The notes under the pieces were generated by a model that was not told where the DNA came from, did not search any database, and saw nothing but the letters and a program-made list of their open reading frames with translations. A program made the position numbers and the translations under genes. Positions 44,688 through 55,723 of a DNA stretch of 64,000 nucleotides are shown one piece after another; position 1 is the stretch's first letter; each line of letters starts with the position of its first letter. The stretch is taken from the NCBI GenBank assembly GCA_963969345.1, contig OZ017766.1, forward strand, positions 6,386,001 to 6,450,000. Reading direction: 5' to 3'. The stretch is from Turbatrix aceti (lineage: Eukaryota; Nematoda; Chromadorea; Rhabditida; Panagrolaimidae).

Positions 44688-45443
44688 TGTAGCAAATAGC
44701 CGGCACGTTGGGGCTATGCACTAAGGTCTACCCGACAGATGAGGGCTGAGTTTATTGGTACCTCAAACACAAACGTGTTTAATTAAACCTGGCAAGAAGC
44801 CTGGTCGCGCCCACGTATCACGACAATCACAATATCACAATAACAATAATTCGGGTCTGGTTTGGGCTCTCAGGTTGAAACACACCGTGCAAGCCAGGTG
44901 GGATCAATCCTAGGTGGGCCCCATCTTTCAAGTTCTGGTTCGACCTTCGTCCGACATCGCCGTGAGAACACAAAACATAAACAACGGGGAAAGGATTCAA
45001 GAAATTCCGAAATGCGCCGGGTTCAAGCTCGTGTGGCTGGAGTTCCCGCACCAAGAATTGAGAAGAGGGAAAGGGATGCCAAACGACGGGTTAGAACCAC
45101 GTCTCGAGGACGTAGAGTTCGTCAGGAGTGCCGTAGGTTGAAATACACGGCTTCCCGGCCTGGTTGATGTCGTTGTCGCAGCTCACGGGGCCAGTCAGTA
45201 GGAGTCGCTCGCCTGCCGCCGTTGGGTAGTTTCCGAATGTCCGTTGCGAGACCGATGCACCATGTAACAAATAGTCCCGGCACGTTAGGGCTCCCGACTA
45301 AGGTCTACCCGACAGATGAGGGCTGAATTTATTGGTACCTCAAACACAAACTTGTGTAAGAACACCGGCACGTTGGGGCTACCTGGCAAGAAGCCTGGTC
45401 GCGCCCACGTATCACGACAATCACAATATCACAATAACAATAA
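44688..45443. mobile_element. Direct-repeat-bounded GC-rich element, TRIM-like
   Basis: Related direct repeats at 44688-44849 and 45263-45443 share TGTARCAAATAG, CTAAGGTCTACCCGACAGAT, GGTACCTCAAACACAAAC, CTGGCAAGAAGCCTGGTCGC and CACAATATCACAATAACAAT. They enclose 413 bp that is more GC-rich than its surroundings. The layout resembles a terminal-repeat retrotransposon in miniature or an LTR-element remnant. I do not see a clear primer-binding site or target duplication. The motif CCGGCACGTTGGGGCT occurs once in the left and twice in the right repeat. Open frames inside have no recognisable motif. Confidence 0.5.
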
Positions 45444-45748
45444 ATAACCAATAATCAAAAAAAACGCCACATAATCACATAATAAAGTCAGATAATAAAG
45501 AAAGTCGATATCTGAAGAAGAAAGCCCGCAGCGCACCCCCAAAGGAAACGAACGTTGACCTACCGTTTCCCTTTTCGCTGTCGTTGCATAGTGCGTGCGC
45601 ACTGAACGACAGAAACTCACAAACGCGTTTTTACTAAAATCCAAGGTGAACTTTTCCTTTTGAAACCGTCAAAAATAAACTTTATTTTTTTATGACCGTA
45701 ATTTGTTGCGATACGCCTTCTATCATTATATCGCCACTATCATAATTA

Positions 45749-46586
45749 GCGTAACACTATGCGCCCATGGTTCTGACACGAAAACGTTTTCTGGCGTATT
45801 TTTTAGAATTTTACATATCCAATGTGTCTAAATGTTAGAAACAAGTAGTGTTTTGGGGGTTATCGATGATGGCGGATTTAACGGTGCCATCAGAAATTTT
45901 GTATTCGATCAATAAATAGCAAAAAAAATTGTATTTTTTGCATTTATTAGCGAAAATCACAATAAATTAGCTTATCGTAATCAGCGGTATCGAAAACCCC
46001 GGTGTGGAAAAAATGAGCAAATTCGGTGCATGAAATAAAAAATAGTTTCAATTCCAAATTTTTTTTCATACAAAAAGTGCGCGCTGAAGCATTTCAGTCG
46101 AAGGAGAACACAGTGCGTAGTGTGTTGCCTTCGGAAGCTTCGTGCCAAGCCGGTTAATCATTCTTATATATGAACTTTGGCATAGTGATCAAGTTCATCT
46201 TAAACTTTGCAATGAACTTTGCCCGGTAAAAAAATATTAATTTTGAACCGTGAAAATTAATTATTACTATTAATTTTTAAATTCGAAATAACTTCTTATT
46301 TCATGAACAGAATTTTTTTGTTTTTTGCTTCCGGGGGTTTTCAAAGACGTAGAACACGATGCAATAATTTATTGTGACTTCGGCTAATAATTTCGTGAGT
46401 TGCAGTAATTTTTACCTCAAATTATCGATTTATCGATCGAATTTTGATTTTTTGATGGCACCATTAAATCTGCCGTAGCCGATTACCTCCAGAACCATCT
46501 TTATGTCCAAAATATATCTACTCTGTGCATGTGAAAATAGCGAAAAAAAGTTTTCGTGTCAAAACCACGGGCGCATAGTGCGTAAT
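45749..46586. mobile_element. Old, diverged palindromic element
   Basis: CACTATGCGCCCATGGTTCTG near the left pairs with CCACGGGCGCATAGTG near the right, and AACGGTGCCATCA at about 45889 pairs with GATGGCACCATTAAAT at about 46455. CACAATAAATTA and AAAACCCC stretches also pair. Arms differ at many positions, so it is old. A similar GGTGAACTT-TCCTTTTGA segment occurs at 45646 and 46662 as a direct repeat outside the palindrome. Confidence 0.6.
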
Positions 46587-46589
46587 GTT

Positions 46590-47610
46590 TGACGCCGGAT
46601 TGATTAAGTCTACTCCCGTTATCGTAAGTTCAACCATTTTTTTGCAAAATTCGTTTATAGGGGTGAACTTATCCTTTTGATATTTAATATTTTGATTTTT
46701 GATACTTTAATATTAAGGATACTCAAACACAAGACAATACTAAAACAAAATCTTAAGATTCTAGAGATAGATTGTTGAAGACATGCAACCGGGCTTAGAT
46801 CGACCTGTACTTTTTCGCACAGCAGAATATTGGAGTTAACTTTCCTGTTTCAAGCTGAACAATTTGTTATATTTACAATATTTATTATAGATTGTTTAGA
46901 ATCTTGCAAATTCTATTTATTAGAAATAATTCAATTATTTTTGTTAGATATTCAATGTTACATATCAAGTAGTCAGAACCTTAGAATTGAAACGATTTGG
47001 CATCATCTGCAATCTGAAATCGAATTAACTAAATTAAATGATCTATTTTTAAATGCAATTCTCTGAGTTAAGGTGAAAAATTTAACAATACACTACTTTC
47101 ATAAAGGCCCAAAATGCGCCAACCCATTTAATGTTTGCAATGTTTTAAGTTTCAGGTAACATGTTTTTTAGGTAACATGAGTCGGTGTTTTCACATAACC
47201 TATTTATGTAGTAAATATTTTAAATAAGACCATGTACTAAAACATCAAAAATGTGTTTTACTACAGAAATCGCTACCCCATTTTGTAGTACAATTTGATA
47301 TATCGGGCAGCGTTGTTTACCATAAAACAGGATTTTTGACTCTGGTCTTTGGCATTTCAAAAAATAAAAACCTAACCTAAGCATGCAGTTATCCGACAAC
47401 ACTTATCCGTGCTTCAAATCTCTAAATTCCAATTCACTCGAATAGGCGGTGCATGGTATCCTGACTTCAGTGCATGTAGTACACTACAGAGAAATCTGGT
47501 ATTTTGCAGATGTAGAGAATTGATATTTTTTTCGGAAAATGAAACATCCGAAACATTAATTCTTCCAATTGGGCGTTTTGAGATAAGAGACAGTTCTACG
47601 TTTTTAGGTC
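46590..47610. other. Intergenic region upstream of GT43 copy 1
   Basis: No gene is supported. TTTTTAG directly before the downstream ATG (47601-47607) is a good trans-splice acceptor. Confidence 0.35.
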
Positions 47611-48642
47611 ATGACAGGAAAGATCTACTCACCTCTCGGCCAAAAGCATCACTACACACCTGTCGCGCACGTCTCTAACGCTCTTTTTGTATGGTTAAAA
47701 AAACGGCTGTCGTCAATTGTTATTGGCATTTTACTAATCATCATTATCAAAGACAACTTTTCCCTTGCAACAACCGATGATGATCTCACAGTTGTCGTGG
47801 CCATTACGCCCACCCATAAAAGGCCCGAGCGCCTCGCGGACATGACCCGACTGGCCCAGACACTCATGCACGTCAAAAAGTTGCACTGGATCGTCGTCGA
47901 AGACGGTCCATTCACATTTGACCACGTGGAAAGGCTACTCAACAGAACTGGACTCAAGTATTCGTATATAACTGCTGTTACACCTCCGGGAATAAGCAGT
48001 AAGTTTAATTGGGGTAGAAAACGAAGGATATCGAAATACGTATAAATGTGAATTTTTTGGCATAAGAGTTAAGTCTAAAATTTCAGGACGCGGCTGGTCG
48101 CAACGAAATGCCGCTTTGGATTTTATAAGACAAGAGTACAAAGATTTCAAAGGAGAAGCAGTCATGTACTTTGCAGACGACGACAACGCCTTCGACATCA
48201 GGTTGTTCAATGACTACATCCGAAATGTCAAAACCATTGGATTATGGGCAGTTGGTAAGATTATTTTTTGTTATATGATTTGGTGTAAAATGCTTCCATT
48301 TTAGGTCTCGGCGGCGGATCCCTCGTTGAATCACCCCATGTCGAGAACGGTGTTGTCACAAGTTGGGACGTCATGTTTGACCCCTCCAGAAAATTCGGTG
48401 TCGATATGGCAGGCTTCGGCGTCAACGTCAAACTCATTCTCGCAAAGAATGTTTCCTTTCACAAAGGATGCACCAAAACTACGCCCGAAAACTGTTTTCT
48501 CATGCAGTTCGGTCTCGACAAGAGTGAAATGCAGCCTTTTGGTTGGAATGACATACCGAGGGATATTCTTGTATGGCACATCAAAAGTCATAACATTGGC
48601 ACGCGTGGTGGCGACAACGGTTACATTGCTGAACTTTATTGA
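47611..48642 (+). CDS. GT43 beta-1,3-glucuronosyltransferase-like, copy 1
   Basis: Exons 47611-47998, 48087-48254 and 48305-48642 encode 297 aa. A type II anchor (SSIVIGILLIIIIKDNF) lies at about residues 34-50. GT43 motifs follow: VVVAITPTHKRPERLADMTR, LHWIVVEDG, RGWSQRNAALDFIRQ, the DxD motif YFADDDNAFDIRLFN, GVDMAGFGVNVKLIL, the catalytic-glutamate region TTPENCFLMQFGL, and the closing VWHIKSHN. GT43 enzymes transfer glucuronic acid in beta-1,3 linkage to galactose, in proteoglycan linkers or, in nematodes, on other glycans including core-1 O-glycans. A TTTTTAG acceptor three bases before the ATG suggests trans-splicing. It is very similar to copy 3, introns included. Confidence 0.93.
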
Positions 48643-49700
48643 TTTGTTACAGCAATACAATAAGTTGGTTTTTTGTGTAGAAGATGATTTACATGAATGT
48701 TATGAAACAAATAACTTGTTTTTTGCCAGTGAGCCACAGAAAAACTTTAGGAATAAAAAAGTGCATTTAGTCCGCTTTATTTCTTAAGAATCACTCGAAA
48801 TATCATAATTTGTACAAAAATTCGATTTGTAAAAGGATTTTTCAGAACTTTGTTTCTCTAACTCTAACATAAAACTTTTTACAGTCTAAATTCATGTTTT
48901 AAAATGTATAAATTGTCTTGACGCCGCTGCTTGTGTATGTACGTATGTATTTGCATATGTATGTATGTATGTATTTGACTCCAAAATCAGAAAACGCAAT
49001 CTGCACGTTTTCGCGGATGTTTCATACTTATCAGACTTCCGGTTCTGTTTTTGGGTTGTCAAACGGGGCAGCATAAACAAAGTACATTTCAACCGGTCAT
49101 TGGCTGCACCCATTATGTCTAGTCCCGATATTTAATATCAAAAGCGGTAATATCTATTAGATTGACAATCAGAGCAAAATGCCACACTTTTTGTATCATT
49201 CAACATAATTTTTGTTAATTAGAATTTTTATTCAAAAAACTTCTATGTATACAAAGTGTTTTGAAGACAAACGTCATAAACAAAAACAATATAAACACAA
49301 ACAACTGTTATTTATCAAACTCATTCGTGTGACTAGCATACAATCTTACATTGCTAAATTAGTCTGTAAATGCAATAATTCGAAAGAATGGACACTAAAT
49401 TTTATTGCATGATTACAGTTTTTCTTGCATGCATGTTTAATGAATTTTTTTCTTGTTTCGCGTGCGTGCAGATTACAGAACCAAGTTTGAAAGATTGTAA
49501 GATTGCACGATATTTATGATTGTGTCATCAGGAACTGCATAATGTAACGATGTTGAAAGCAATGACGCAAAAAATCTTATTTTGTGTTTTTTGTACAAAA
49601 AATACAAAATTCTGTTTCCAATTTCTTAAAAAAAATTCATAGAATATTGTTCCTCTAAATTAGTTTTGTGCTTACATTGATCAACAAACATTTATACCCC
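48643..49700. other. Intergenic region with ATGT microsatellite
   Basis: A (TATG)n-type microsatellite at 48932-48976. No gene is supported; the open frames here lack motifs. Confidence 0.4.
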
Positions 49701-50599
49701 ATGGCAGTATTTTCAAAGTACAATTATATTTTAATCGATCATACCACACATTGCTTATATTTAAAAAAATGGTCGTTTTTCATCTTTTTTGCAAGCTTTT
49801 TATTATTCATTGCCACCCAAAAAGACAACTTTTTATCAAATACCGATGATGACTTTGCCCTTGTGATTGTCATTACGCCCACTCATAAAAGGCCCGAGCG
49901 ACTCGGGGATATGACCCGTCTGGCTCAGACGCTCATGCACGTCAGAAAACTGCATTGGATCGTCATCGAAGACAGCAAAACAAAATTTGATTATATCGAA
50001 AGGCTACTTATCAGAACCGGATTAAAGTATTCTTGTATCAATGCTGTTACGCCTCTAAAATTAAGAAGTGAGTTGAACAGGGGATGATTCAACAGGGAGT
50101 TCTACCCATAATTTCAGAACAAGGATGGGCACACCGGAATGCAGCTTTGGATTTGATAAGACAAGAGTACAAGGATTTTAAGGGAAAAGCGGTTGTCTAT
50201 TTTGCAGACGACGACAGCTCATACGACATCAGGTTGTTCAACGACTACGTCCGTAACGTTAAAACTAATGGCGTATGGGCAGTTGGTTTGTATTCTTCTT
50301 GGTTCCGATATTTTTTATTTTAAGCACGTTTTCTATTTTATAGGTCTCTGTGGAGGATCCCTCGTTGAAGCCCCCCATGTCAAAAATAGCGTCGTCACAA
50401 GTTGGGATGTCATGTGGGCGCCTTCCAGAGAATGCGGTATTGATATGGCAGGCTTCGGCATCAATATCAAATTCATTCTCGCAAAGAATGCTTCCTTTCA
50501 CAAAGGATGCACCACAACTACGCCCGAAACTGTTTTCTTAAACAATTTGGTATCGACAAAAATGAAATGCAGCCTTTTGGCTGGAATGACACACCAATG

Positions 50600-51233
50600 C
50601 AGAGATGGCAAAAAAGTGATCTGATGGGTTTGATCGCGTACTTTTCACAACCAATTGAAATGAAGTAATGCAAAGTGATAGTGCCAAGGGTAGTAATTAC
50701 ATTTGAGATATTATAATTTGCTTAGCGCATTAATTGGCATAATGACGCGCGCCGTAATTAACTTTTTTTAAACTTTAAAAATTTTATTTCTCAAAAACTA
50801 CTGCACTTTTAGAAACGGATGACATATCATTCGACTCAGTTTTTCATGGGAAATTTTATAAAAATATAAAAAGGATAGTTCACGATTTAAAATAATGCCG
50901 AAATAAAAAGTGCCATTTTGACATTTTTAGTTTGGCACTTTTTTAAATCGTGACCCCTTCTTTTTATATTTTTATAAAATTGCCCATGAAAAACTGAGTC
51001 GAATGATATGCCATCCGTTTCAAAAAGTGCAGTAGTTTTTGAGAAATAAAATTTTTAAAGTTTAAAAAACGTTAATTACGGCGCGCGTCATTATGCCAAT
51101 TAATGCGCTAAGCAAATTATAATATCTCAAATGTAATTACTACCCTTGGCACTATAACTTTGCATTACTTCATTTCAATTGGTTGTGAAAAGTACGCGAT
51201 CAAACCCATCAGATCACTTTTTTGCCATCTCTG
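50600..51233. mobile_element. 634-bp hAT-like palindromic element inside the GT43 pseudogene
   Basis: Near-perfect inverted arms start CAGAGATGGCAAAAAAGTGA and end with the reverse complement TCACTTTTTTGCCATCTCTG; they meet at a short spacer near 50918. Both sides carry CACCAATG (50592-50599 and 51234-51241), a perfect 8-bp duplication. The CAGNG-type end and 8-bp duplication indicate hAT. No coding capacity. Confidence 0.92.
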
Positions 51234-51241
51234 CACCAATG

Positions 51242-51441
51242 NNNNNNNNNNNNNNNNNNNNNNNNNNNNNNNNNNNNNNNNNNNNNNNNNNNNNNNNNNN
51301 NNNNNNNNNNNNNNNNNNNNNNNNNNNNNNNNNNNNNNNNNNNNNNNNNNNNNNNNNNNNNNNNNNNNNNNNNNNNNNNNNNNNNNNNNNNNNNNNNNNN
51401 NNNNNNNNNNNNNNNNNNNNNNNNNNNNNNNNNNNNNNNNN
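51242..51441. other. Assembly gap, 200 N
   Basis: Exactly 200 N immediately after the right-hand CACCAATG. Comparison with the other GT43 copies suggests that only a few coding bases may be missing, so the gap length is probably nominal. Palindromes often break assemblies. Confidence 0.9.
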
Positions 51442-51517
51442 TATTCTCGTTTGGCACGTCAAAACATACAACCTAGGCACTGCAGGTAGCAACCACGGTT
51501 ATGTTGTGGAGGTTTGA

Positions 51518-51688
51518 CTATGATAAAAAAACAGGTGTTTGTAAACATGAATTGGTGTCATTAATGAAACCAAACACGAAGCCAAGCAGTCAACATATAG
51601 GATTTCCAAAGTAAAAATCTCACAACATGAATTTTAGATATTTATTTACTTAATTTCGACGTTCAAATCAAAATAGTGTTGTTCAGAC
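51518..51688. other. Short spacer after the GT43 pseudogene
   Basis: Nothing recognised; ends in GTTCAGAC, the target site of the next element. Confidence 0.3.
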
Positions 51689-52113
51689 CAAGGCATAAAA
51701 CCGGCCTAAAAATCAGGCCGCCGGCCGGCTTGCGGCCGGCCTAAATTTTCAGGCCGAAGCCGGGCCGGCCGCGGCCGCGGCCTTTTTTTTGAAAAAAATT
51801 TTCGTGCTTTATTTTAGGGTTATTTTCGCAAAATTTGACCAAATTTAGAAAAAAATTTTTTTTGGAAACAACCTAATATTATGGAAAAATGCATAATAAT
51901 AAATTCCCCTGTGGTAAAAAGTAAAAAAAAGACGAATGAAGCACAAAAACGTCAGAAAATCATACTTTTTTCGAAAAAAATCAACTTTCTAATATTTTTC
52001 CGGCTTTTCCCGGCTTTTTCGGCCGGCCTTGAATCGAAAAGCCGGCCCGCAGCCGGCCGCGGCCGGCCGGCCGTGCCGGCTTTTGCGGCCGGCCGGCCGG
52101 ATTTTATGCCTTG
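51689..52113. mobile_element. 425-bp hAT-like element, second copy
   Basis: Same length and almost the same sequence as 18625-19049 (I see one difference, CTTTCTAATA versus CTTTCGAATA). Ends CAAGGCATAAAA / TTTTATGCCTTG; flanked by GTTCAGAC on both sides (51681-51688 and 52114-52121), a perfect 8-bp target duplication. It lies 50 bp beyond the stop of the second GT14 gene. Confidence 0.93.
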
Positions 52114-52163
52114 GTTCAGACTACAAACTTTATTTTAAAAGCATCAGATGGAGTGCCGTTCAA

Positions 52164-53677
52164 TCAAACAACACTTTCAGCAAAACAATCAAAGTTGTTC
52201 ATATTTCCGCCCCTGTTTCTCATCCGGTTGTATTGAACGTGAAGCAGGTTGGAGTAGTACTGTTCATCGATGATCGCGGTTTCAGGGAACAAGTAAGTTC
52301 TGTTGAAATTCCACTCCGCTGTGCATTCTATGGCTCCGAAATCAAAGAAAGGGAACATTTTGTTGACAACAATTTCGGGTCGTTTCGGCAACGCAGCAAG
52401 TTCTTGAATGCCAAAGACGCAGACAGTAAAGTGATAAACATTGCTTTTGCAAGGCGGATCAGGGAAGCCTTCCAGGAGCGAAAAACGAGTCACCGCTTGC
52501 ACGTCTTTATGGGCATCCAAGCATCGGTGTGTGAAGCCGCCTGGGATGCCGAGAAACGAGTTAGAGTTCAGTGTTCCTATAAAATTCTCATCCATGCCAA
52601 AAAATGCATTGTCTTTTTCGAGTATTTGGATGAGTTTTCGGGGGTCAAATTCTTCCAGCATGTAATCGATGGCCGCGCGTGAAAAACTCGTTTCGACGTA
52701 GGATCTGGCCAACTGCAGCTCAAAAGGATGTCCGTCCGGTCGAAGTTGGAAGTTGCGTTCTGGATTCTTTTTAAAAAGCTGTATAACAGGGAGACTCAGA
52801 TTCTCGCCAGGGGTGTATGTGTTGGGCAAAATTGGTACAGCAGAGACGTCGTTTGTGCCGTTAAAAATGTTGTAAATCTTTACAAGTTGGGCGTTTGTCT
52901 TGATTTTGATATCGTAGTTCTGAAGCAGAAGCACGTATTTCCATTTTCGGTCCTTGAGCGCTTCGAGACACGTCCAGTAGGCCACGGTCATGTTGTGACC
53001 CAGTCTCCGGACGTCGGTTTCAAAGTCCGGCACCACAATGTTGTTCGGGAAGCACTGAGCGAGTTGGCGGATTTTGATTTTGAAGAATTCATTTGCCTTG
53101 CTGTCGATCAGGAAACAGAATTGGTTTTGTGGCATGAAATCTTGTCGAAACTGGGTTTCTATGTGGTAATAGTTCTAAAAATTGGCAATACATATTGATG
53201 TTCAAAAATCGAAAAACATACTTCGGGGATAACTCGAGCGAAAGCGATGGGAAAGTCAGTTTCTTCCTTGGTCAAAGGTTTGTCGGGATAGTACCCTCGC
53301 TCTCGAATAGCTTCACAGGACATGTCAAAACGCTCATCCCATTCGGGGATATGAGGAGTTCTGTGGAATGCGTTTTCGTTTGTAACCGAGATCGACTCTT
53401 CGTCGTCTTTGAAAAACGCTGCACACGGAAGCCGGGAAACTGGATTGTAACGCTTGTATAGATGAGCATTAGAATTTCCTAAAAAATTTTAATTGCTTTT
53501 GTTAGGAGCTAATTCAAAAATAATTTCAAACTATTACATACCAGGCTTTCGATGTGAGACCCATGAAATAATGAACACAGTAACAAATATTCCTGCAAAC
53601 AATTTGCAGTAATACGAATTGAACTTTCGCAAAGAACGTGGTACGTATTTTTGAAAGTCAAAATTCTTGCCGTCCAT
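52164..53677 (-). CDS. GT14 core-2/I-branching-like N-acetylglucosaminyltransferase, copy 2
   Basis: Minus-strand exons 53677-53542, 53478-53222 and 53174-52164 encode 467 aa. Exons 2 and 3 have exactly the lengths of copy 1 (257 and 1011 bp), and most residues agree, for example FPIAFARVIPENYYHIETQF and QFCFLIDSKANEFFKIKIRQ. The anchor is KLFAGIFVTVFIISWVS (about residues 25-41). The first exon is more diverged, with a different cytosolic head (MDGKNFDFQKYVPRS). Same inferred function as copy 1: addition of a branch sugar, probably GlcNAc, to Golgi glycans. The 425-bp hAT-like element sits just past the stop, in the presumed 3'UTR or flank, where it could add a hairpin to the transcript. Confidence 0.9.
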
Positions 53678-54681
53678 GGCGTGAACGCTGGTGGCTGTTT
53701 AGAAGCACAAAAGAACTAAAGATACTTAAAAACGGGAGGATAAAAGCGAAATGAGATTTTAGAAAGTTAAACAACCAGTTTTCCTCATTTCGGTTGTTCA
53801 TGCGTACATGTGTATACGCTTTGCCTTACTTAGACGAATTGTCTATAAATCCATGATTAACAATTGTATAAAAACTTTTTTATCAAATTTCCAAAAACAT
53901 TGCTTCATAAACCGAAACTGATTCATAATTAGTTCATAGTTTATTTCGTTTGTTTGTATACACAACAAGATTTGGTTTTTGAAGGCATCGACATTGGATT
54001 GATCTTGAATTTCGAATCTGTGAGTTTGCTTAACGATTTGTTAATCACATTCTTGATGCGTATAATGTATGTATATTCAACATTTTTCGATTGAATTGAA
54101 CGAAAACAGAAAAACGAATCGTATCAAAACATTTATCTAACATCAGTTCTCGTACAAAAACAAAGCTATTAATTATATTTAACAAACCGGATTTTTGTAG
54201 AAAGATCAAGATTTGCTTGTGTGGATACAAGCAGATAATTTTTTTTTAAATTTTAACGCACCGTTTATTTTTTTCTTAAAAAATTTAATATGAAAATCTA
54301 AACAATTGATGTTGTAATAATTTATATCATTTCAATATTTTTTATGGTATTTTACAATTTGAGTAATGGATTTGCACTATCATATTCGTCAATTGTATTC
54401 ATAAACTTAAATGTGTTATCACATCTATAATCAAACAAACCCGCCAACAACAGTTATCCGAATTCGTAATCTGTAGGGTGTCACAACTCCCCTGTCCGAA
54501 GTATCTCACGGTAAAATCAGTTAACGCCGATCTTTACTGAAACACGTTGGTGCTGATCTTTCTATTATAAATCCTGAATTTTCTTGATAATAAAGAAATC
54601 CTTAAACGACGTGGATTTAAATTTTCGATTTTTATGTATACATACATATGTATCAATTTAAGCTAAAGTTTTTAGCCCAAA
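53678..54681. other. Divergent promoter region between GT14 copy 2 and GT43 copy 3
   Basis: About 1 kb of AT-rich DNA with no supported gene or repeat family. It should hold both promoters. Confidence 0.4.
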
Positions 54682-55723
54682 ATGACATCTTCTCCCGATT
54701 ACCAATATTCACCTCTTTGTCGGAGCAACTACCAATCATTTCTTCCAGCTGTTTTTTGGACAGTAGTATCATGGCTAAGAAGTTGGCTGTCGTCCTTACT
54801 TCTTGCAATCATTCTCATTATTGTCATCAGAAACAACTATTTTTCGTCTCCGACATCCGATGACAATCTTACGGTCGTGATTGCGATAACGCCAACACAC
54901 AAGAGACCAGAAAGACTTGCGGACATGACCCGTCTGGCCCAGACGCTTATGCACGTCAAAAAACTGCACTGGATCGTCGTCGAAGATAACATTATGACTT
55001 TTGACTACGTGGAAAGGCTACTCAACAGAACTGGACTCAAGTATTCGTATATAACTGCTGTTACACCTCCGGGAATTAGCAGTAAGTTGAATTGGGGTAG
55101 AAAACGAAGGATATCGAAATACGTATATAAATGTGAATTTTTTGGCATAAGAGTTAAGTTCACAATTTCAGAACGAGGCTGGTCGCAACGAAATGCAGCT
55201 TTGGATTTTATAAGACAAGAGTACAAAGATTTCAAAGGAGAAGCGGTCATGTACTTTGCAGACGACGACAACTCCTTCGACGTCAGGTTGTTCAATGATT
55301 ACGTCCGGAATGTCAAAACCATTGGTTTATGGGCCGTTGGTACGATCTTTCATTGTTCGCACTGATGTTAAAAATTTTTTCATTTTAGGTCTCGGCGGCG
55401 GATCCCTCGTTGAATCACCCCATGTCGAAAATGGCGTTGTCACAAGTTGGGATGTCATGTGGGACCCATCCAGAAAATTCGGTGTCGACATGGCAGGCTT
55501 TGGAATCAACGTTAAACTCATTCTCGCAAAGAATGTTTCCTTTCACAAAGGATGCACCAAAACTACGCCCGAAAACTGTTTCCTCATGCAGTTCGGTCTC
55601 GACAAGAGTGAAATGCAGCCTTTTGGTTGGAATGACATACCGAGAGAGATTCTCGTGTGGCACACTAAGAGCTCCAATACCGGCATTATGGGTGGCGACA
55701 ATGGCTACATTGCCGAAGTTTAA
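54682..55723 (+). CDS. GT43 beta-1,3-glucuronosyltransferase-like, copy 3
   Basis: Exons 54682-55081, 55172-55339 and 55389-55723 encode 300 aa. The anchor is LSSLLLAIILIIVIRNNYF (about residues 36-54). All GT43 marks are intact: VVIAITPTHKRPERLADMTR, LHWIVVEDN, RGWSQRNAALDFIRQ, YFADDDNSFDVRLFN (DxD), GVDMAGFGINVKLIL, TTPENCFLMQFGLDKSEMQP and VWHTKSSN. Exon lengths 2 and 3 match copy 1 (168 bp; 335 against 338 bp). Even intron 1 is almost the same as in copy 1, so duplication or gene conversion is recent, while the first 55 codons differ. Inferred role as for copy 1. It is followed convergently by annexin, with about 97 bp between stops. Confidence 0.93.

Larger units (their letters stand above)
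49701..51517 (+). pseudogene. GT43 glucuronosyltransferase-like copy 2, frameshifted and split by a transposon
   Basis: Segments 49701-50067, 50118-50285, 50344-50599 and 51442-51517 correspond to the three exons of the GT43 genes on either side. Preserved: anchor (FFIFFASFLLFIAT), VIVITPTHKRPERLGDMTR, YFADDDSSYDIRLFN (DDDN changed to DDDS) and GIDMAGFGINIKFIL. Two lesions are seen. First, near 50526-50529 the run in CCCGAAACTG is one A shorter than CCCGAAAACTG in copies 1 and 3, shifting the frame just after the catalytic glutamate. Second, a 634-bp element interrupts the last exon at 50600. After it and the assembly gap the C-terminus resumes (ILVWHVKTYNLGTAG ... stop at 51515-51517). The frameshift could be an assembly error, but the insertion is unambiguous. 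Confidence 0.88.

Noticed and set aside
44940..45030. GGTTCGACC and GGGTTCAAGC resemble tRNA B-boxes
   Set aside because: No matching A-box or cloverleaf at the right distance; I find no tRNA in the window.
44862..45167. Arg-rich open frames inside the GC-rich direct-repeat element
   Set aside because: No domain recognised, several overlapping frames are open because of GC content, and no splice or start context supports them.
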